A stretch of DNA of 57,308 bases, taken from NCBI RefSeq assembly GCF_900215375.1, contig NZ_OBEF01000024.1, forward strand, positions 1 through 57,308, written 5' to 3'. How positions within the stretch are numbered: position 1 is the stretch's first letter; each line of letters begins with the position of its first letter. Both the position numbers and the translations under genes were made by a program. Under the pieces are notes generated by a model. That model was not told where the DNA came from. It was given only the letters and a program-made list of their open reading frames with translations, and searched no databases. Source of the stretch: Enterobacter sp. CC120223-11. Its GTDB lineage: Bacteria; Pseudomonadota; Gammaproteobacteria; Enterobacterales; Enterobacteriaceae. Below are positions 34,281-45,058 of the stretch, piece after piece.

Positions 34281-34307
34281 GAAAAAAAAGCCCCGTTTCC
34301 GGAGCTT
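34281..34307 (-). terminator. Terminator of putA
   Basis: Read on the - strand, AGCTCCG and CGGGGCT pair around GAAA (one GU pair), followed by a T-run. Confidence 0.85.
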
Positions 34308-34384
34308 AGTGTACTGGCTAAATTCTGCCTGTCTTTTCCAGACGGCACTTTGTTGAAGTGCCGTTTGGCATCGTAATCGCCGCG

Positions 34385-37300
34385 TTAACCGATTGTCATC
34401 AGGCTGGCGTTACCGCCTGCGGCTGCCGTGTTCACGCTGAGCGAACGTTCAACGTAGAGACGTTCCAGCAGCAGATTGGTTTCGCCGCGGGCAAAGCCCT
34501 GCACTGAAATAATCGCGCCGTCACGCGCCGCAACCTGTTCGCACAGCTCACGCAGCTGGTCGGAATCGCCGTGGTAGATAACCGCGTCGAAGTCCTCTCC
34601 GACAATGTGCTCACGCTTCGCAAAACGAATGCGATCGCCGACGGCTTTCGGCAGCTGTTTCGCCAGGCTCTGATGCAGGCTCTCGTTTGGCCACAGGACT
34701 TCACAGCCCACTGCGGTGACAGCGGCCAATTGTGCCAGCGCATCTTCTTCGTTATCCGCAAGGCACAGCACGCGTTCACGCGGCATCACAGTCCAGGTGT
34801 TACGCTCGCCTGTCGGGCCCGGCAGCACGCGCTGGGTACCGGCCTGCGCCAGTTCCGCATAGCGTGAGCACAGCGCCAGCAATGCAGGGCGGCTATTTGC
34901 CCACTCACGCAGTGCAACCAGTGGCTGTTCGAGCAGGGCTTTCAGCTGCGCATCCACCGGGCGCTCTGCGTCCTGACGGTTCAGCGTGGTGAGCAGCGCG
35001 TCGTCCGGACGGCTGGAGAGCAGGCGGTAGAGGTACATCGGACCACCGGCTTTCGGGCCCGTACCGGACAGACCTTCGCCGCCGAACGGCTGTACGCCCA
35101 CCACGGCGCCGACCATATTACGGTTGACGTAAAGGTTGCCGACGTTGGCGCTGCCGGTGACCTGAGCGATGGTTTCATCGATACGAGTATGCACGCCGAG
35201 GGTCAAACCGTAGCCGGAGGCGTTGATCTGTTCAACCAGGCCACTGAGTTCGTTGCGGTTGTAGCGCACCACGTGCAGCACCGGGCCGAAGACCTCTTTT
35301 TGCAGTTCGTCGAAGCTTTCCAGCTCGATAAGCGTCGGTGGCACAAAGGTGCCCGCAGCCCATTCACGGCGATCGTCGCTGTTTTCGCGGGCAGCCTGGA
35401 AGACCGGGCGGCCTTTGCTGCGCAGCGCCTGAATATGACGCTCAATGTTGCCTTTGGCTTCGGCGTCTATCACCGGGCCGATATCCGTGGTCATACGCCC
35501 AGGGTTACCCATCCTGCACTCTGCCATTGCGCCTTTTAGCATGGTGAGAGTGTGATCGGCGATGTCATCCTGCAGGCAGAGCACGCGCAGGGCAGAACAG
35601 CGCTGTCCGGCACTGTCAAAGGCTGAGGCCAGCACGTCCACAACAACCTGCTCGGTCAGCGCGGAAGAGTCGACGATCATCGCGTTCATGCCGCCGGTTT
35701 CCGCAATCAGTGGCGTCGGGCGACCCTGAGGGTCGAGGCGGCTGGCGATATTGCGTTGCAGCAACGTGGCGACTTCAGTTGAACCTGTGAACATCACGCC
35801 GCGAACGCGGTTGTCTGAGGTCAGCTGTGCGCCCACGGTCTCACCGCGGCCCGGCAGCAGCTGCACCACGCCTGGCGGCACGCCTGCTTCCAGCAGAATG
35901 TTGATGCCCTGAGCGGCAATCAGCGGAGTTTGCTCGGCAGGTTTGGCCAGCACGCTGTTGCCCGCAGCAAGGGCTGCGGCAATCTGTCCGGTGAAGATCG
36001 CCAGCGGGAAGTTCCACGGGCTGATACAGACGACCGGGCCGAGCGGACGATGCGTTTCATTGGCGAAGTCATCGCGCACCTGGCCGGCATAGTAGTGCAG
36101 GAAATCAACAGCCTCGCGCACTTCAGCGATGGCGTTGGAGAAGGTTTTCCCTGCCTCACGCACCAGAATGCCCATCAGCTGCTGCATTTGACCTTCCATC
36201 AGCACGGCGGCACGTTCAAGGATCGCGGCACGCTCCTGCGGCGGGGTGGCGAACCAGATTGGCGCATTATTCACTGCACTGGTCAGCGCCTGCTCCACTT
36301 CCTGTTCGGTGGCATCGCGGCTAAAGCCGACAACGTCTTTTGGCTCGGCAGGGTTGATCACCGGCTGCATGTCGCCATCTTCCACTGGCTGTTCCAGCAT
36401 CGGTTTTGCCTGCCATTTCTGCAGGGCGCTGTTGAGCAAGGAAGAGGAAAGGGAAGCGAGGCGGTGTTCGTTCGCCAGATCCAGACCCGCAGAGTTGTCG
36501 CGGCCTTCGCCATACAGCGCGCGCGGCAGCGGGATCTTCGGATGCGGCAGGCCAGCCTGGCCTTCCTGCTGCGCCAGTTTTTCGACGGCGCTGACCGGGT
36601 CAGCAACCAGTTCATCCAGCGGCAGGGAGGTGTCGGCGATGCGGTTGACGAAGGAGGTGTTCGCGCCGTTTTCCAGCAGGCGACGCACCAGATACGCCAG
36701 CAGCGTTTCGTGAGTACCGACCGGGGCATAAATACGGCACGGACGGTTCAGCTTGCCGTCGGCCACTTTACCGACAACCTGCTCGTACAGCGGTTCACCC
36801 ATGCCGTGCAGGCACTGGAATTCATACTGTCCAGGGTAATAGTTCTGGCCTGCCAGCTGGTAAATTGCCGCCAGCGTGTGGGCGTTGTGGGTAGCGAACT
36901 GCGGGTAAATCAGGTTCGGTACCGCCAGCAGCTTTTTCGCGCAGGCGAGGTAGGAAACGTCGGTGTACACCTTGCGGGTATAGACCGGGTAACCTTCCAG
37001 ACCGTCCATCTGCGCGCGCTTGATTTCGCTGTCCCAATACGCACCTTTCACCAGGCGGATCATCAGGCGACGGCGGCTGCGGGTGGCGAGATCCGTCAGG
37101 TAGTCAATCACGAACGGGCAGCGCTTCTGGTAGGCCTGAATGACGAAGCCGATACCGTTCCAGCCCGCCAGTTCCGGTTCGAAGCAGAGTTTTTCCAGCA
37201 GATCGAGGGAGATCTCCAGACGATCGGCTTCTTCGGCGTCGATGTTGATACCGATATCGTACTGGCGCGCCAGCAGGGTCAGGGATTTCAGACGCGGGTA

Positions 37301-38347
37301 AAGCTCTTCCATCACGCGGTCATACTGCGCGCGGCTGTAGCGTGGGTGCAGAGCGGAAAGCTTGATGGAGATGCCCGGGCCTTCATAGATGCCACGGCCA
37401 TTTGAGGCTTTGCCAATCGAGTGGATCGCCTGCTGATAAGAAACCATGTACGCCTGTGCATCGGCGGCGGTCAGGGCCGCTTCACCGAGCATGTCGTAGG
37501 AGTAGCGGAAGCCTTTTTCTTCAAGCTTGCGGGCGTTCGCCAGCGCCTCGGAGATGGTTTCCCCGGTGACGAACTGCTCGCCCATCAGGCGCATCGCCAT
37601 ATCCACGCCTTTGCGGATCAGCGGCTCGCCGCTCTTGCCGATGATGCGGTTCAGGGAGCGAGACAGGCTGGCTTCGTTGTGAGTCGACACAAGTTTGCCG
37701 GTGAACAGCAGGCCCCAGGTGGCGGCGTTGACGAACAGCGACGGGCTGCGGCCAATGTGCGACTGCCAGTTGCCGTTGCTGATTTTGTCGCGGATCAGCG
37801 CATCGCGCGTGGCCTTGTCCGGAATACGCAGCAGCGCTTCGGCCAGGCACATCAGCGCCACGCCTTCCTGAGAAGAGAGAGAGAACTCCTGCAACAGGCT
37901 CTGGACCATGCCCGCGCGACCGCTGGCGTTCTTCTGATTACGCAGCTTTTCTGCCAGCTGATAAGCCAGCTTGTGTGCCTGCTCGGCAACGGGCTGAGGC
38001 AGACGTGCCTGCTCCAGCAGCATCGGCACGGCATCCGTTTCAGGGCGACGCCACGCGGCGGTGATGGCAGAGCGCGACACCGACTGCGGCAGAATTTGTT
38101 CGGCGAACTCAAGGAATGGCTGGTGCGTTTCTTCGGCCTGAAGGGCACCTTCATCGCTTTCGTTAGCGGCTCCGGAGAGCAGCGCCGGCAGTTCCGGTAA
38201 CGCTTCGTCGTTTTCCAGCTTTTCCAGATAGTTAAAAATGGCCTGCTTAATCAGCCAGTGCGGCGTGCGGTCAATGCGGGTTGCGGCGCTTTTAATTCTT
38301 TCGCGCGTGGCGTCGTCAAGTTTAACGCCCATGGTTGTGCTGCCCAT
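34385..38347 (-). CDS. putA: Bifunctional proline dehydrogenase/P5C dehydrogenase and put repressor PutA
   Basis: The 1320 residues match the length of E. coli PutA. The N-terminus is a ribbon-helix-helix DNA-binding domain ([20 protein letters not shown], then [15 protein letters not shown]). Then come the FAD-dependent proline dehydrogenase ([23 protein letters not shown]) and the NAD-dependent P5C dehydrogenase with Glu in ETGGMN and nucleophile Cys in GQRCSAL. It converts proline to glutamate at the membrane and represses the put genes when proline is absent. It is divergent from putP, and its operators lie in the shared intergenic region. Confidence 0.98.
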   Translation of the reverse strand: MGSTTMGVKLDDATRERIKSAATRIDRTPHWLIKQAIFNYLEKLENDEALPELPALLSGAANESDEGALQAEETHQPFLEFAEQILPQSVSRSAITAAWRRPETDAVPMLLEQARLPQPVAEQAHKLAYQLAEKLRNQKNASGRAGMVQSLLQEFSLSSQEGVALMCLAEALLRIPDKATRDALIRDKISNGNWQSHIGRSPSLFVNAATWGLLFTGKLVSTHNEASLSRSLNRIIGKSGEPLIRKGVDMAMRLMGEQFVTGETISEALANARKLEEKGFRYSYDMLGEAALTAADAQAYMVSYQQAIHSIGKASNGRGIYEGPGISIKLSALHPRYSRAQYDRVMEELYPRLKSLTLLARQYDIGINIDAEEADRLEISLDLLEKLCFEPELAGWNGIGFVIQAYQKRCPFVIDYLTDLATRSRRRLMIRLVKGAYWDSEIKRAQMDGLEGYPVYTRKVYTDVSYLACAKKLLAVPNLIYPQFATHNAHTLAAIYQLAGQNYYPGQYEFQCLHGMGEPLYEQVVGKVADGKLNRPCRIYAPVGTHETLLAYLVRRLLENGANTSFVNRIADTSLPLDELVADPVSAVEKLAQQEGQAGLPHPKIPLPRALYGEGRDNSAGLDLANEHRLASLSSSLLNSALQKWQAKPMLEQPVEDGDMQPVINPAEPKDVVGFSRDATEQEVEQALTSAVNNAPIWFATPPQERAAILERAAVLMEGQMQQLMGILVREAGKTFSNAIAEVREAVDFLHYYAGQVRDDFANETHRPLGPVVCISPWNFPLAIFTGQIAAALAAGNSVLAKPAEQTPLIAAQGINILLEAGVPPGVVQLLPGRGETVGAQLTSDNRVRGVMFTGSTEVATLLQRNIASRLDPQGRPTPLIAETGGMNAMIVDSSALTEQVVVDVLASAFDSAGQRCSALRVLCLQDDIADHTLTMLKGAMAECRMGNPGRMTTDIGPVIDAEAKGNIERHIQALRSKGRPVFQAARENSDDRREWAAGTFVPPTLIELESFDELQKEVFGPVLHVVRYNRNELSGLVEQINASGYGLTLGVHTRIDETIAQVTGSANVGNLYVNRNMVGAVVGVQPFGGEGLSGTGPKAGGPMYLYRLLSSRPDDALLTTLNRQDAERPVDAQLKALLEQPLVALREWANSRPALLALCSRYAELAQAGTQRVLPGPTGERNTWTVMPRERVLCLADNEEDALAQLAAVTAVGCEVLWPNESLHQSLAKQLPKAVGDRIRFAKREHIVGEDFDAVIYHGDSDQLRELCEQVAARDGAIISVQGFARGETNLLLERLYVERSLSVNTAAAGGNASLMTIG

Positions 38348-38383
38348 GCCTGAAGCTCCTGTTGTTCGTATAGTGCTGCTTTA

Positions 38384-38582
38384 GTTGCACAGAAATATCT
38401 ATCATGTTGCAACTTTGTGCAACCGTGTTAAGTGTGACTTCGCCAGCAATCAGGAAAAGCAATGGGTTGTTAAAAGCTTTTAACAATGAAAAGCACGCTA
38501 ATAATCGGGTATTACGCCAGGATTTATGCGGTGGTTAACATTTTTCAAAGGTGCAACCCATAAAAGCGTGAGCAAGTGCAAC
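38384..38582. promoter_or_regulatory. PutA operator hexamers in the putA-putP control region
   Basis: The PutA hexamer GTTGCA occurs at 38384 and 38406, and its complement TGCAAC at 38408, 38418, 38552 and 38577. One pair is fused into a palindrome, GTTGCAAC. The whole gap of 399 bases has no gene. Confidence 0.85.
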
Positions 38583-38746
38583 CTATAGAAAAATGGTCTG
38601 ATTACCGGGATGTAATATCTGTAAATGCAGTGTTAAATCGTTTGTGAATAAATACCGCTTACGGCAGGATACGCTCCTTCCGTAAAAAAGAACCTGACTC
38701 TTCGTTCCGGATTCAGGGATAAAAAGCGTTTTCTGGAGAATGATTT

Positions 38747-40252
38747 ATGGCTAGTACACCGATGGTGGTGACCTTTCTTATTTATATTTTGGGGATGATC
38801 CTGATTGGCTTTATTGCCTGGCGCTCAACCAAAAACTTTGACGACTATATTCTGGGCGGCCGCAGCCTCGGGCCATTCGTGACGGCGCTTTCTGCTGGCG
38901 CATCCGACATGAGCGGCTGGCTGCTGATGGGCCTGCCAGGCGCGATTTTCATCTCCGGTATCTCCGAAAGCTGGATTGCCATCGGCCTGTGCCTGGGCGC
39001 GTGGATTAACTGGAAGCTGGTGGCGGGGCGTCTGCGCGTCCACACCGAGGCGAACAATAACGCCCTGACGCTGCCGGACTACTTTACCGGTCGCTTCGAA
39101 GATAAAAGCCGCGTGCTGCGTATTATCTCGGCGCTGGTGATTCTGCTGTTCTTCACCATCTACTGTGCATCCGGCATTGTGGCGGGGGCGCGTCTGTTTG
39201 AAAGCACCTTCGGCATGAGCTACGAAACGGCTCTGTGGGCCGGTGCGGCGGCAACCATCCTCTACACCTTCATCGGCGGCTTCCTGGCCGTGAGCTGGAC
39301 CGATACCGTGCAGGCGAGCCTGATGATTTTCGCCCTGATCCTGACGCCAGTTATTGTGATTCTGACGGTCGGCGGCTTTGGTGATTCGCTGGAAGTGATT
39401 AAGCAAAAGAGCATTGAGAACGTCGACATGCTCAAGGGCCTGAACTTTGTCGCCATCATCTCGCTGATGGGCTGGGGCCTGGGCTACTTCGGTCAGCCGC
39501 ACATTCTGGCGCGCTTCATGGCGGCCGATTCGCACCACAGCATTGTTCATGCCCGTCGTATCAGTATGACCTGGATGATTCTGTGCCTCGCGGGCGCGGT
39601 GGCAGTGGGCTTCTTCGGTATCGCCTTCTTTAATACCAATCCGCAACTTGCAGGCGCGGTAAATCAGAACAGCGAGCGCGTATTTATCGAACTGGCGCAG
39701 ATTCTGTTCAACCCTTGGGTGGCTGGTATTCTGCTCTCCGCCATTCTGGCGGCGGTGATGTCGACCCTGAGCTGCCAGCTGCTGGTGTGCTCCAGTGCGA
39801 TTACTGAAGATCTGTACAAAGCGTTCCTGCGTAAAGGCGCGAGCCAGAAAGAGCTGGTTTGGGTGGGGCGTCTGATGGTGCTGGTCGTGGCGCTGGTGGC
39901 GATTGTCCTGGCGGCGAACCCGGAAAACCGCGTACTGGGCCTCGTGAGCTATGCATGGGCAGGTTTCGGCGCGGCGTTCGGGCCGGTGGTGCTGTTCTCC
40001 GTCATGTGGTCACGCATGACCCGCAACGGCGCACTGGCGGGTATGATTATCGGTGCCGTCACCGTCATCGTCTGGAAGCAGTTCGGCTGGCTCGGCCTGT
40101 ATGAAATCATCCCTGGTTTCATCTTCGGCAGCATCGGGATTGTGGTGTTCAGCCTGTTAGGCAAAGCGCCGTCAGCGACGATGCAGAAACGTTTCGCGGA
40201 AGCTGATGCGCATTATCACTCTGCACCGCCGGTAAAGCTTCAGCCTGAGTAA
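38747..40252 (+). CDS. putP: Sodium/proline symporter PutP
   Basis: The 501-residue membrane protein is close to E. coli PutP and has the SSS-family pattern: GRSLGPFVTALSAGASDMSG early, WGLGYFGQPHILARFMA and CSSAITEDLYKAFLRK. It imports proline with sodium to feed PutA. It is divergent from putA and ends with a strong terminator. Confidence 0.97.
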   Translation: MASTPMVVTFLIYILGMILIGFIAWRSTKNFDDYILGGRSLGPFVTALSAGASDMSGWLLMGLPGAIFISGISESWIAIGLCLGAWINWKLVAGRLRVHTEANNNALTLPDYFTGRFEDKSRVLRIISALVILLFFTIYCASGIVAGARLFESTFGMSYETALWAGAAATILYTFIGGFLAVSWTDTVQASLMIFALILTPVIVILTVGGFGDSLEVIKQKSIENVDMLKGLNFVAIISLMGWGLGYFGQPHILARFMAADSHHSIVHARRISMTWMILCLAGAVAVGFFGIAFFNTNPQLAGAVNQNSERVFIELAQILFNPWVAGILLSAILAAVMSTLSCQLLVCSSAITEDLYKAFLRKGASQKELVWVGRLMVLVVALVAIVLAANPENRVLGLVSYAWAGFGAAFGPVVLFSVMWSRMTRNGALAGMIIGAVTVIVWKQFGWLGLYEIIPGFIFGSIGIVVFSLLGKAPSATMQKRFAEADAHYHSAPPVKLQPE

Positions 40253-40268
40253 CGTACTGTCGCAGCAC

Positions 40269-40308
40269 AACGGGGTTGCCGGTCAATCGCTGGCAACCCC
40301 GTTTTTTT
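40269..40308 (+). terminator. Intrinsic terminator after putP
   Basis: AACGGGGTTGCC and GGCAACCCCGTT pair over 12 bp with an 11-base loop, then a T-run. Confidence 0.95.
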
Positions 40309-40463
40309 GATTGAAAGAGTTCCCTTAACCTTTGCCTCCCTTTGTTTGTCTGCTCATCTAAAATCGTTGCATTACTATATATAAGCCTTTTCTGGTTTTA
40401 TAAAATCAAACGCACTTGATATTTGCGTTCTGAAAGTAATAACACCGGGAAGTGTTGATAATA

Positions 40464-41000
40464 ATGAATCTTAACCAAGAGGGTTTCACTTTATTCGCAG
40501 GCGCGGCTTTGCTCGCCCTGAGTTTACTGACTACGACGGCGGGGGCATCAATGCACGCCAGCGAGTCGATTTACCTTAAGCAGGATAAACTGTGGACTGA
40601 GCTGCTGAATCTGGATCAGGGCAAAGTTCACTCTTCACGAAATAATGAAAAAGCAAATGCGCTGCAGTTTCCGCAAGATGAAACCTGCTGGCAGATTCAG
40701 CGGGTTGTGATGACGACCAGGGCAAAAGATGTTTCACTGGATTTTCTACAACCGCTGATAAAACAGGCCGAAGGAAAGTGTCTGGGTCACAATGGCATCA
40801 CTTTCCTGACAAGAAAAATCCATAACGAGTTTATCCGGAAAGGTTTTATCAACAGCTATGTTGATACGCCTTCACAGGATTTGCGTAGCGGAACGCTAAA
40901 ATACAAAGTCAATCCGGGCAGGGTGACGGACAGACCACTCCTCACAGAAAGTTACCATCATCTGACGTTGAATACTTCGTTGCCTAAGCCGTGGCTATAA
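40464..41000 (+). pseudogene. Truncated TpsB-like (ShlB/FhaC) POTRA protein
   Basis: The 178-residue frame has a signal-peptide-like start and then a TpsB POTRA pattern: CWQIQRVVM, an LxPLIKQAEGKCLGHNGITFL stretch, LTRKIHNEFIRKGFI and GTLKYKVNPGRV. Full TpsB proteins are about 550 residues with a 16-strand barrel; here the frame ends right after the POTRA part (LPKPWL). No barrel or TpsA partner follows. It may be a remnant, or a stand-alone secreted POTRA protein. I start at ATG 40464 rather than the GTG at 40452. Confidence 0.7.
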
Positions 41001-41101
41001 ATCTGAGTGCGCCCACGTGAATACTGTCCGGCTTTTCTCTTGCTAATTATCTGAAAATGCGCTGATATCTTCCGGCATAAAAACAATGAGGATAGCAGAC
41101 A

Positions 41102-41530
41102 ATGAAAATCAGAACGGGCTTAGCCGCCGCCGTGCTGGCAATGGCACTGAGTGGCTGTACAACACCATCGCAGAAAACCGTTGCGGACACGCAGAGCTGC
41201 AAAGCAGAAAACCAGATGCAACAAACCACGCTTTATTTCGGCCTGAGCCGTCCTGCGGGCAAGGATATTACCGCTCAGGAGTGGCAGCAGTTTGTTGACC
41301 GCGACGTCACGCCGCGCTTTAAGGATGGCCTGACGGTGTTTGATGCCCGCGGCCAGTGGCTGGGCAATGACGGCATCGTGGCGCGTGAGCAAAGCAAAGC
41401 CCTGATGCTGATTCACGGAAAGGATGCGCAGAGCGAAACCAATATTGAAGCCCTGCGAGGCGTCTATAAATCTCGCTTTGCGCAGGAGTCGGTGATGCGG
41501 GTCGATCAACCGGTGTGCGTGCAGTTCTGA
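41102..41530 (+). CDS. DUF3574 lipoprotein
   Basis: The 142-residue product has a lipobox ALSGC and a mature part with TLYFGLSRPAGKDI and FVDRDVTPRFKDGLTVFDARGQWL, typical of DUF3574. The function is unknown. It is followed by a REP element before a convergent transporter gene. Confidence 0.85.
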   Translation: MKIRTGLAAAVLAMALSGCTTPSQKTVADTQSCKAENQMQQTTLYFGLSRPAGKDITAQEWQQFVDRDVTPRFKDGLTVFDARGQWLGNDGIVAREQSKALMLIHGKDAQSETNIEALRGVYKSRFAQESVMRVDQPVCVQF

Positions 41531-41541
41531 TTGTTAAACGA

Positions 41542-41608
41542 AAATGCCCGGCGGCACTGAGCTTGCCGGGCCTGCGTAGGCCGGGTTAGCGTAGCGCCAC
41601 CCGGCACT
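41542..41608. repeat. REP element pair (BIME)
   Basis: GCCCGGC at 41546 pairs with GCCGGGC at 41565, and GCCGGGT at 41580 with ACCCGGC at 41599. Two REP hairpins in opposite orientation between convergent genes. Confidence 0.85.
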
Positions 41609-41612
41609 CATT

Positions 41613-42797
41613 TTAAAGCACCAGCCCCGCAAAACTCGCCGAAAGCAGGCTCACCAGCGTCGCGCCATATACCAGGCGTAAGCCAAAGCGGGAAACCACA
41701 TTCCCCTGTTTTTCGTTCAGCCCTTTAATGGCGCCCGCCACAATGCCGATAGAGGCAAAGTTCGCGAAGGATACAAGGAACACGGAGAGAATACCCAGCC
41801 CACGCGGCGTCATTTCAGCGGCAATTTTTTGCAGTTCAATCATCGCCACAAACTCATTCGCCACAAGCTTGGTCGCCATGATGCTGCCCGCGTGCAGGGC
41901 ATCGCTCAGCGGAATGCCAATCAGCCACGCCAGCGGATAGAAGACGTAGCCCAGAATAGCCTGGAAGCTCAGGCCAAACAGCATCGAGAAGAGGGCGTTC
42001 ACGGCGCTGATAAGCGCAATAAAGCCAATCAGCATAGCCAGAATAATCATCGCCACTTTAAAGCCAGCGAGGATATATTCCCCGAGCATTTCAAAGAAGC
42101 TCTGCGACTCATGCAGTTTCTCAAGCTTTATTTCCGCTTCAGCATCCGGGCGCGTCGGATTAATGACCGACAGAATAATAAAGGTGCTGAACATATTCAG
42201 AATGAGCGCCGCCACGACATATTTCGCGTCGAGCATGGTCATGTAGGCACCCACAATTGACAGCGATACCGTCGACATTGCCGTCGCGGCCATAGTGAAC
42301 AGTCGACGGGAAGAGAGATCGCCCAGCACGCCTTTGTAAGCAATGAAGTTTTCCGACTGGCCGAGGATCAGCGAACTTACCGCGTTAAAGGATTCGAGTT
42401 TGCCCATGCCGTTCACTTTCGACAACAGGGTGCCAATTACCCGAATAAAAATTGGCAGAATGCGCCAGTGCTGAAGAATACCGATCAGTGCGGAAATAAA
42501 CACTATCGGACAGAGAACGCCTAAGAAAATAAAGGCCAGACCCTTGTCGCTCATCCCGCCAAATACAAAGTTGCTGCCCTCGGCGGCGAATTTCAGCAGC
42601 GATTCGAACACGCCTGAAACAGATTTAATCAGAACTAAACCGCTCTCGGCATGAAGGAAGAAGAACGCCAGCGCCATTTCAATAAGGATTAACTGCGCCA
42701 GGTAGCGAACGCGGATTTTTTTACGGTCAAAACTGACCAGCCAGGCAAGTGCAAGGATAACCACCAGCGCCAGCAGGAAGTGAAGTAAATTAGCCAT
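41613..42797 (-). CDS. NupC-family concentrative nucleoside transporter
   Basis: The 394-residue membrane protein is a close relative of E. coli Nup[21 protein letters not shown], the QSENFIAYK motif and [11 protein letters not shown] are conserved. It imports nucleosides with protons. The gene is probably a NupC/NupX paralogue, so the exact substrate range is uncertain. Confidence 0.9.
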   Translation of the reverse strand: MANLLHFLLALVVILALAWLVSFDRKKIRVRYLAQLILIEMALAFFFLHAESGLVLIKSVSGVFESLLKFAAEGSNFVFGGMSDKGLAFIFLGVLCPIVFISALIGILQHWRILPIFIRVIGTLLSKVNGMGKLESFNAVSSLILGQSENFIAYKGVLGDLSSRRLFTMAATAMSTVSLSIVGAYMTMLDAKYVVAALILNMFSTFIILSVINPTRPDAEAEIKLEKLHESQSFFEMLGEYILAGFKVAMIILAMLIGFIALISAVNALFSMLFGLSFQAILGYVFYPLAWLIGIPLSDALHAGSIMATKLVANEFVAMIELQKIAAEMTPRGLGILSVFLVSFANFASIGIVAGAIKGLNEKQGNVVSRFGLRLVYGATLVSLLSASFAGLVL

Positions 42798-42969
42798 TTC
42801 AGTGAGTTTGCAGGTAAACGGGGCGCATATTTAGCCACAGCGCCGCGCCGACGTAAACGATTACCTGTTGCTATGCTTAGATAAATTACTTTCTTTGCTT
42901 ACCATTTCGCCGGAAACCTTTTACAACCTGACATCATTATCCGCACATTTCACTTGTGTTTCTTTTCAG

Positions 42970-42988
42970 TGTAATGATAATCACTATC
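42970..42988 (+). promoter_or_regulatory. Fur box upstream of efeU
   Basis: TGTAATGATAATCACTATC matches the 19-bp Fur consensus at about 16 positions. It lies about 60 bases before the efeU start, which fits iron repression. Confidence 0.8.
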
Positions 42989-43047
42989 ACTCATATTTAC
43001 GAAACTTTGCATCCATTGACTGCGGTTCACACTCAAGGGTTTCAGGC

Positions 43048-43881
43048 ATGTTTGTACCATTTCTCATTATGTTACGCGAAGGGCTCGAAGCAGCGCTTAT
43101 CGTCAGCCTTATCGCCAGCTATCTGAAGCGCACGCAGCGGGGCCGCTGGATTGGAGTGATGTGGATTGGCGTATTCCTCGCCGCCGCGCTGTGCTTAGGG
43201 CTGGGCATTTTCATCAACGAAACCACCGGTGAATTTCCGCAGAAAGAGCAGGAGATGTTTGAAGGCATCGTGGCGGTGATTGCGGTGTTCATCCTGACCT
43301 GGATGGTGTTCTGGATGCGCAAAGTGTCGCGCAACGTGAAGAAGCAGCTGGAAGAGGCGGTGGATAATGCGCTCGAGAAGGGCAACAACCACGGCTGGGC
43401 GCTGATCCTGATGGTCTTTTTTGCCGTGGCGCGTGAAGGGCTGGAGTCGGTGTTTTTCCTGCTGGCGGCATTTCAGCAGGATCTCGGCATCTGGCCGCCG
43501 CTCGGCGCGATGCTTGGCCTCGCCACTGCGGTGGTGCTCGGCTTTATGATTTACTGGGGCGGTATTCGCCTGAATCTCGGCGCGTTCTTCAAATGGACCA
43601 GCCTGTTTATTCTGCTGGTGGCCGCCGGGCTTGCGGCAGGCGCTATCCGTGCTTTCCACGAAGCAGGCCTGTGGAACCACTTCCAGGACGTGGCCTTTGA
43701 TTTGAGCAACACCCTTTCGACACACACGCTGTTTGGCACGCTGCTTGAGGGCATTTTCGGTTATCAGGAAGCGCCAAGCGTCAGCGAAGTAGCGGTGTAC
43801 TTTATCTATCTGATTCCGGCGCTGGTGCTGTTTGCACTGCCGCCACGCCCTGACACGACGCCGTCGCGCAGCGCACCATAA
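43048..43881 (+). CDS. efeU: Ferrous iron permease EfeU
   Basis: The 277-residue membrane protein is an FTR1-type iron permease with two REGLE motifs (MLREGLEAALIVS early and AREGLESVFF in the middle). It is intact here, whereas the E. coli K-12 gene is frame-shifted. I start at ATG 43048; the longer frame to 42868 would run through the Fur box. It works with EfeO and EfeB to take up ferrous iron at low pH. Confidence 0.95.
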   Translation: MFVPFLIMLREGLEAALIVSLIASYLKRTQRGRWIGVMWIGVFLAAALCLGLGIFINETTGEFPQKEQEMFEGIVAVIAVFILTWMVFWMRKVSRNVKKQLEEAVDNALEKGNNHGWALILMVFFAVAREGLESVFFLLAAFQQDLGIWPPLGAMLGLATAVVLGFMIYWGGIRLNLGAFFKWTSLFILLVAAGLAAGAIRAFHEAGLWNHFQDVAFDLSNTLSTHTLFGTLLEGIFGYQEAPSVSEVAVYFIYLIPALVLFALPPRPDTTPSRSAP

Positions 43882-43926
43882 TCTGCAAATTAGTTACAAC
43901 ATACTTATTGAATAAAAGGGATGGTT

Positions 43927-45054
43927 ATGACGATTAATTTCCGCCGTAGTGCGCTGCAGCTGGGTATCGCTGCGCTGTTCTCCTCTGCGTTTGCCGCACA
44001 GGCCGCCGATATTCCGCAGGTTAAGGTCACGGTCACTGACAAACAGTGTGAACCGATGAACATCACCGTGAATTCAGGCAAAACCCAGTTCATCATTCAG
44101 AACCACAGCCAGAAAGCGCTGGAGTGGGAAATTCTGAAAGGCGTGATGGTGGTGGAAGAGCGCGAAAATATTGCGCCGGGCTTCACGCAGAAAATGACGG
44201 CTAACCTGCAGCCGGGCCAGTATGAAATGACCTGTGGCCTGCTCACTAACCCGAAAGGGACGCTGGTTGTTAAAGGCGAAGCAACGGCGGATGCAGCGAA
44301 AGCTAACGCGGTGCTGAGCCTCGGCGATGCGATTGCGAATTACAAAACCTACGTGACGGCGGAAACCGCTGAGCTTGTAAAAGGCACCAAAGCCTTTACC
44401 GATGCGGTGAAAGCGGGCGATATCGAAAAAGCGAAGGCGCTTTATGCCCCAACGCGTCAGCACTACGAGCGTATCGAACCGATCGCAGAACTCTTCTCTG
44501 ACCTCGACGGCAGCATCGACGCCCGTGAAGATGACTACGAGAAGAAAGCTGAAGATCCGAAATTCACGGGCTTCCACCGCCTGGAAAAAGCGCTGTTTGC
44601 CGACAACTCGGTGAAAGGGATGGAAGGCTACGCGACGCAGCTGAACAGCGACGTGCTGGAGCTGCAAAAGCGCATCAGCGAGCTGGCATTCCCACCGTCT
44701 AAAGTGGTTGGTGGTGCAGCGGGCCTGATTGAAGAAGTGGCCGCCAGCAAAATTAGCGGCGAAGAAGATCGCTACAGCCACACCGACCTGTGGGACTTCC
44801 AGGCTAACGTCGACGGCGCACAGAAAATCGTGAACCTGCTGCGTCCACAGCTGCAAAAAGAGAACAGCGCGCTGCTGGCGAAAGTGGATGCCAACTTTAA
44901 GAAAGTCGACACCATCCTCGCGAAGTACAAAACAAAAGACGGCTACGAGACTTATGACAAGCTGACGGATGCCGACCGCAACGCGCTGAAAGGGCCGATC
45001 ACGACGCTTGCTGAAGATCTGGCGCAGCTGCGTGGGATCCTCGGACTGGATTAA
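43927..45054 (+). CDS. efeO: Iron-uptake periplasmic protein EfeO
   Basis: The 375-residue product is close to E. coli EfeO: a Sec signal peptide ending FAAQAAD, an N-terminal cupredoxin-like domain ([25 protein letters not shown]) and a C-terminal peptidase-M75-like domain with HxxE-type motif [10 protein letters not shown]. It is thought to hand iron to EfeU. I use ATG 43927, seven bases after AAAAGGG. It is 45 bases after efeU. Confidence 0.95.
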   Translation: MTINFRRSALQLGIAALFSSAFAAQAADIPQVKVTVTDKQCEPMNITVNSGKTQFIIQNHSQKALEWEILKGVMVVEERENIAPGFTQKMTANLQPGQYEMTCGLLTNPKGTLVVKGEATADAAKANAVLSLGDAIANYKTYVTAETAELVKGTKAFTDAVKAGDIEKAKALYAPTRQHYERIEPIAELFSDLDGSIDAREDDYEKKAEDPKFTGFHRLEKALFADNSVKGMEGYATQLNSDVLELQKRISELAFPPSKVVGGAAGLIEEVAASKISGEEDRYSHTDLWDFQANVDGAQKIVNLLRPQLQKENSALLAKVDANFKKVDTILAKYKTKDGYETYDKLTDADRNALKGPITTLAEDLAQLRGILGLD

Positions 45055-45058
45055 GCGT

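Noticed and set aside
35930-37405. Long + strand open frame inside putA (491 codons)
   Set aside because: Shadow of the highly conserved putA coding strand with no family pattern, signal or ribosome-binding site.
38825-39646. - strand frame of 273 codons opposite putP
   Set aside because: His/Gln-rich shadow of a conserved membrane-protein gene.
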